NCBI GenBank assembly: GCA_902465105.1
Contig: CABQLM010000027.1
Location: forward strand, 1 to 24,071
Length of the DNA: 24,071 bases
Origin: an uncultured Collinsella sp.
GTDB lineage: Bacteria > Actinomycetota > Coriobacteriia > Coriobacteriales > Coriobacteriaceae
Direction: 5' to 3'
Made by a program: the position numbers and the translations under genes
Notes under the pieces: model-generated
What the model saw: only the letters and a program-made list of their open reading frames with translations
Told to the model about the DNA's origin: nothing
Database searches by the model: none
Shown here: positions 22,802-24,071 of the stretch, piece after piece
Numbering within the stretch: position 1 is the first letter of the stretch
Layout: the number at the start of each line of letters is the position of its first letter

Positions 22802-23579
22802 GACCGTAGCCTCACTGCTCGACGCCGCGTTACCCGTTGGCGGTACGCGCGGCGTCGCCGCGCACGTCGCCGACGCGTGTGGCGCTGCCGAGCGTACCGC
22901 CAACGGTCCTGCGCTTGTCGATAATACTGGCTCAGCGTACAAGATGGACTCCATGGATGGTGCCAATGCCCCCACCCCCATCATCCATATCAAGACGACT
23001 GTCACCCCTGAAGAGTGGTTGTTGCTCTGCAAAAAAGAGGGCTCGAGGAATGAGGGACGGGGTGTGGGGGTGAGGAATACTCCGAAACTGATTGAAGAGG
23101 AGAGCTCTAAAAGACTTGAGAAGATAGCGAGGAACCAAGAAGCAATTGATGACGATTGGTTCGTGAAGGGGAAATGGCTCTGGGTTACCGGCAAGGATCA
23201 AGATGAAGCTGCAGTTGAAGCGACGTTGAAGGCGATTGCAACGGGATCTGAGTTCGAGTTCGCTTCGGCGAAACAAATGGTGTCAGCCTGGAATAGCGCT
23301 GATTTGTACGGCTCGAACAACAAAGACAGGACTTTGGATAAGTATCGCTCGGTTCAGAACCTGCTAGTGTCGTATCTGGGTTATTCGAGGGACAAGACAG
23401 AAGTCAGCATGCTGTACGAGCTTCTCGACGAGCGTCGTCTAAATAAACTTGCGACCATTCTGTCGTCGATTTATTCAGGAAAGGAGCTGCGTAGCTACTA
23501 TTTGCGTCTCGGCGCTAAAGCGGAAGAAGTCGACAAGCTGTTTGACTGTTTAAAGAAAACGGTTTGCACGACTGCGTAA
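22791..23579 (+). CDS. Degenerate DnaC/IstB-like protein without Walker motifs
   Basis: A 262-residue protein whose C-terminal half follows the layout of DnaC/IstB-type helicase-loader ATPases. KGKWLWVTG (126-134) stands where the Walker A strand begins, but GKDQDEAA replaces the GPPGTGKT-like loop. LLVSYLG (191-197) stands for the Walker B LLIDDLG, with the two Asp gone. TEVSMLYELLDERR and TILSSIYSGKELRSYYLRLG match the sensor 1 region, which usually reads T-I-x-T-S-N. So ATP binding is probably lost, while the fold may remain. Residues 8-40 are encoded by very GC-rich palindromic DNA and look like a low-value insert. The ATG at 22791 overlaps the HTH gene. An ideal terminator follows. The homology is my reading by eye and needs a profile search. 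Confidence 0.6.
   Translation: MTAKTVASLLDAALPVGGTRGVAAHVADACGAAERTANGPALVDNTGSAYKMDSMDGANAPTPIIHIKTTVTPEEWLLLCKKEGSRNEGRGVGVRNTPKLIEEESSKRLEKIARNQEAIDDDWFVKGKWLWVTGKDQDEAAVEATLKAIATGSEFEFASAKQMVSAWNSADLYGSNNKDRTLDKYRSVQNLLVSYLGYSRDKTEVSMLYELLDERRLNKLATILSSIYSGKELRSYYLRLGAKAEEVDKLFDCLKKTVCTTA
22821..22906. repeat. Nested GC-rich palindromes inside a coding region
   Basis: CCGTTGGCGGTACGC (22834-22848) and GCGTACCGCCAACGG (22892-22906) are perfect 15-bp inverted repeats. Inside and across them lie GACGCCGCG/CGCGGCGTC (22821-22829, 22848-22856) and GCGGCG-t-CGCCGC (22849-22861). The stretch is far richer in GC than the rest of the gene, and codes for residues about 11-39. Confidence 0.7.
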
Positions 23580-23608
23580 TGATCATCATCGACATTCGAA
23601 TATAGTTG

Positions 23609-23631
23609 AGCCCGGCTATGCCGGGCTTTTT
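23609..23631 (+). terminator. Intrinsic terminator of the HTH/DnaC-like pair
   Basis: AGCCCGGC (23609-23616) and GCCGGGCT (23620-23627) form a perfect 8-bp stem with a TAT loop, followed by a run of five T (23627-23631). It lies 30 bases after the stop codon. Confidence 0.92.
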
Positions 23632-23748
23632 GATAAGAGGTTGCTAATACTGTATTTCTCTTCGCCGATTCGCCTTCAAATGAGCATTAACCGATAAATG
23701 ACTTTATCTAAAATGATGACATCTGAGCTGTAACGAAGGAGTCGCTAT

Positions 23749-24071
23749 ATGAAGACCGTCTACGATGCCCTTGACCCTATCGTCAACGGGTCGGCAACGA
23801 CCAAGGAGAAGGGTGACAAGTACGAGGCGGCCTGCGTCTACTATCTCAAGAACGACCCTTTCTACGCGCTGTTCTTCTCCCGTGTCGGGACGATAGACCA
23901 GGCACTCGATTGGGACGATTGCCCCGTCCACGACACCCAAGACAACGGAATCGACCTCATGGCCCAGACCGCCGAGGCGGGGGAATGGTGGGCGATCCAA
24001 TGCAAGTGCTATGACGGCGAGAAGGACCTTCCCAAGGGCATCTGCGACTCGTTCTTCGCCCATGCGACATT
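23749..24071 (+). CDS. N-terminus of a Mrr-like restriction/helicase protein (cut by window end)
   Basis: At least 107 residues, open at the right edge. GAAGGAG stands 7 bases before the ATG at 23749. The segment KGDKYEAACVYYLKNDPF, then DTQDNGIDLMAQ and WWAIQCKCY, follows the PD-(D/E)xK nuclease pattern of Mrr_cat_2-type domains: the Asp of GID and the QxK lysine are in place. Such domains usually head large proteins with a DEAD/DEAH helicase and sometimes a methylase part, working in DNA restriction. GC is higher than in the preceding gene. It starts a new unit after the terminator at 23609. The rest of the protein cannot be seen. Confidence 0.72.
   Translation, partial: MKTVYDALDPIVNGSATTKEKGDKYEAACVYYLKNDPFYALFFSRVGTIDQALDWDDCPVHDTQDNGIDLMAQTAEAGEWWAIQCKCYDGEKDLPKGICDSFFAHAT

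Noticed and set aside
23704..24063. Minus-strand frame of 119 codons at the right end
   Set aside because: It is the antisense shadow of the Mrr-like gene, which has a good ribosome site and conserved nuclease motifs.
19484..24071. CRISPR array, integrase gene or second att site
   Set aside because: No spaced direct repeats, no tyrosine or serine recombinase motifs and no second copy of the tRNA 3' end were found.

Overview
The window looks like a chromosomal segment of a high-GC gut actinobacterium of the Coriobacteriia, most likely Collinsella or a close relative. I infer this from codon use, from the ClpC, PepD and CoA-dehydratase-activase protein style, and from a clpC...disA-ispD-ispF-cysS-rlmB-yacP gene order that resembles the Bacillus order. 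No database search was possible, so the genus is an inference.

Region 1 (1-2884): a terminator for a gene off the left edge, a full-length ThrE-type threonine/serine exporter, a small palindromic REP-like unit, a strong intrinsic terminator, and a DUF2798 membrane protein with its own terminator. Region 2 (2885-8270): a two-gene unit, a 1479-residue 2-hydroxyacyl-CoA dehydratase activase fusion followed by an overlapping TetR regulator. A perfect 21-bp palindrome in front of the unit is the obvious operator candidate.

Region 3 (8271-13642): clpC with its terminator, pepD (Xaa-His dipeptidase), a 132-bp MITE-like inverted repeat, and on the minus strand mntP, a manganese exporter preceded by a yybP-ykoY Mn2+ riboswitch whose P1 strand overlaps an intrinsic terminator. 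Region 4 (13989-19483): a compact housekeeping operon, disA-ispD-ispF-cysS-rlmB-yacP. It joins c-di-AMP synthesis and DNA checking, two MEP isoprenoid steps, Cys-tRNA charging, 23S rRNA methylation and a YacP-type NYN nuclease. A foldable 69-nt RNA lies between cysS and rlmB.

Region 5 (19511-24071): accessory DNA of lower and uneven GC around a tRNA-Thr(UGU). It holds a HTH plus HipA-like kinase gene that appears split by a one-base frameshift, with repeated operators in its promoter; 12-bp iterons just after the tRNA; a divergent pair consisting of an unrecognised 392-residue protein with a C-terminal Cys/His cluster and a small excisionase-like HTH protein; a degenerate DnaC/IstB-like protein whose Walker A and B motifs are lost and whose 5' coding end is a nest of GC palindromes; and, cut by the right edge, a Mrr-like endonuclease domain at the start of a probable restriction/helicase protein. 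This block is the most likely place for something undescribed: it looks like a tRNA-linked element or defence island with decayed replication parts and no integrase in view.
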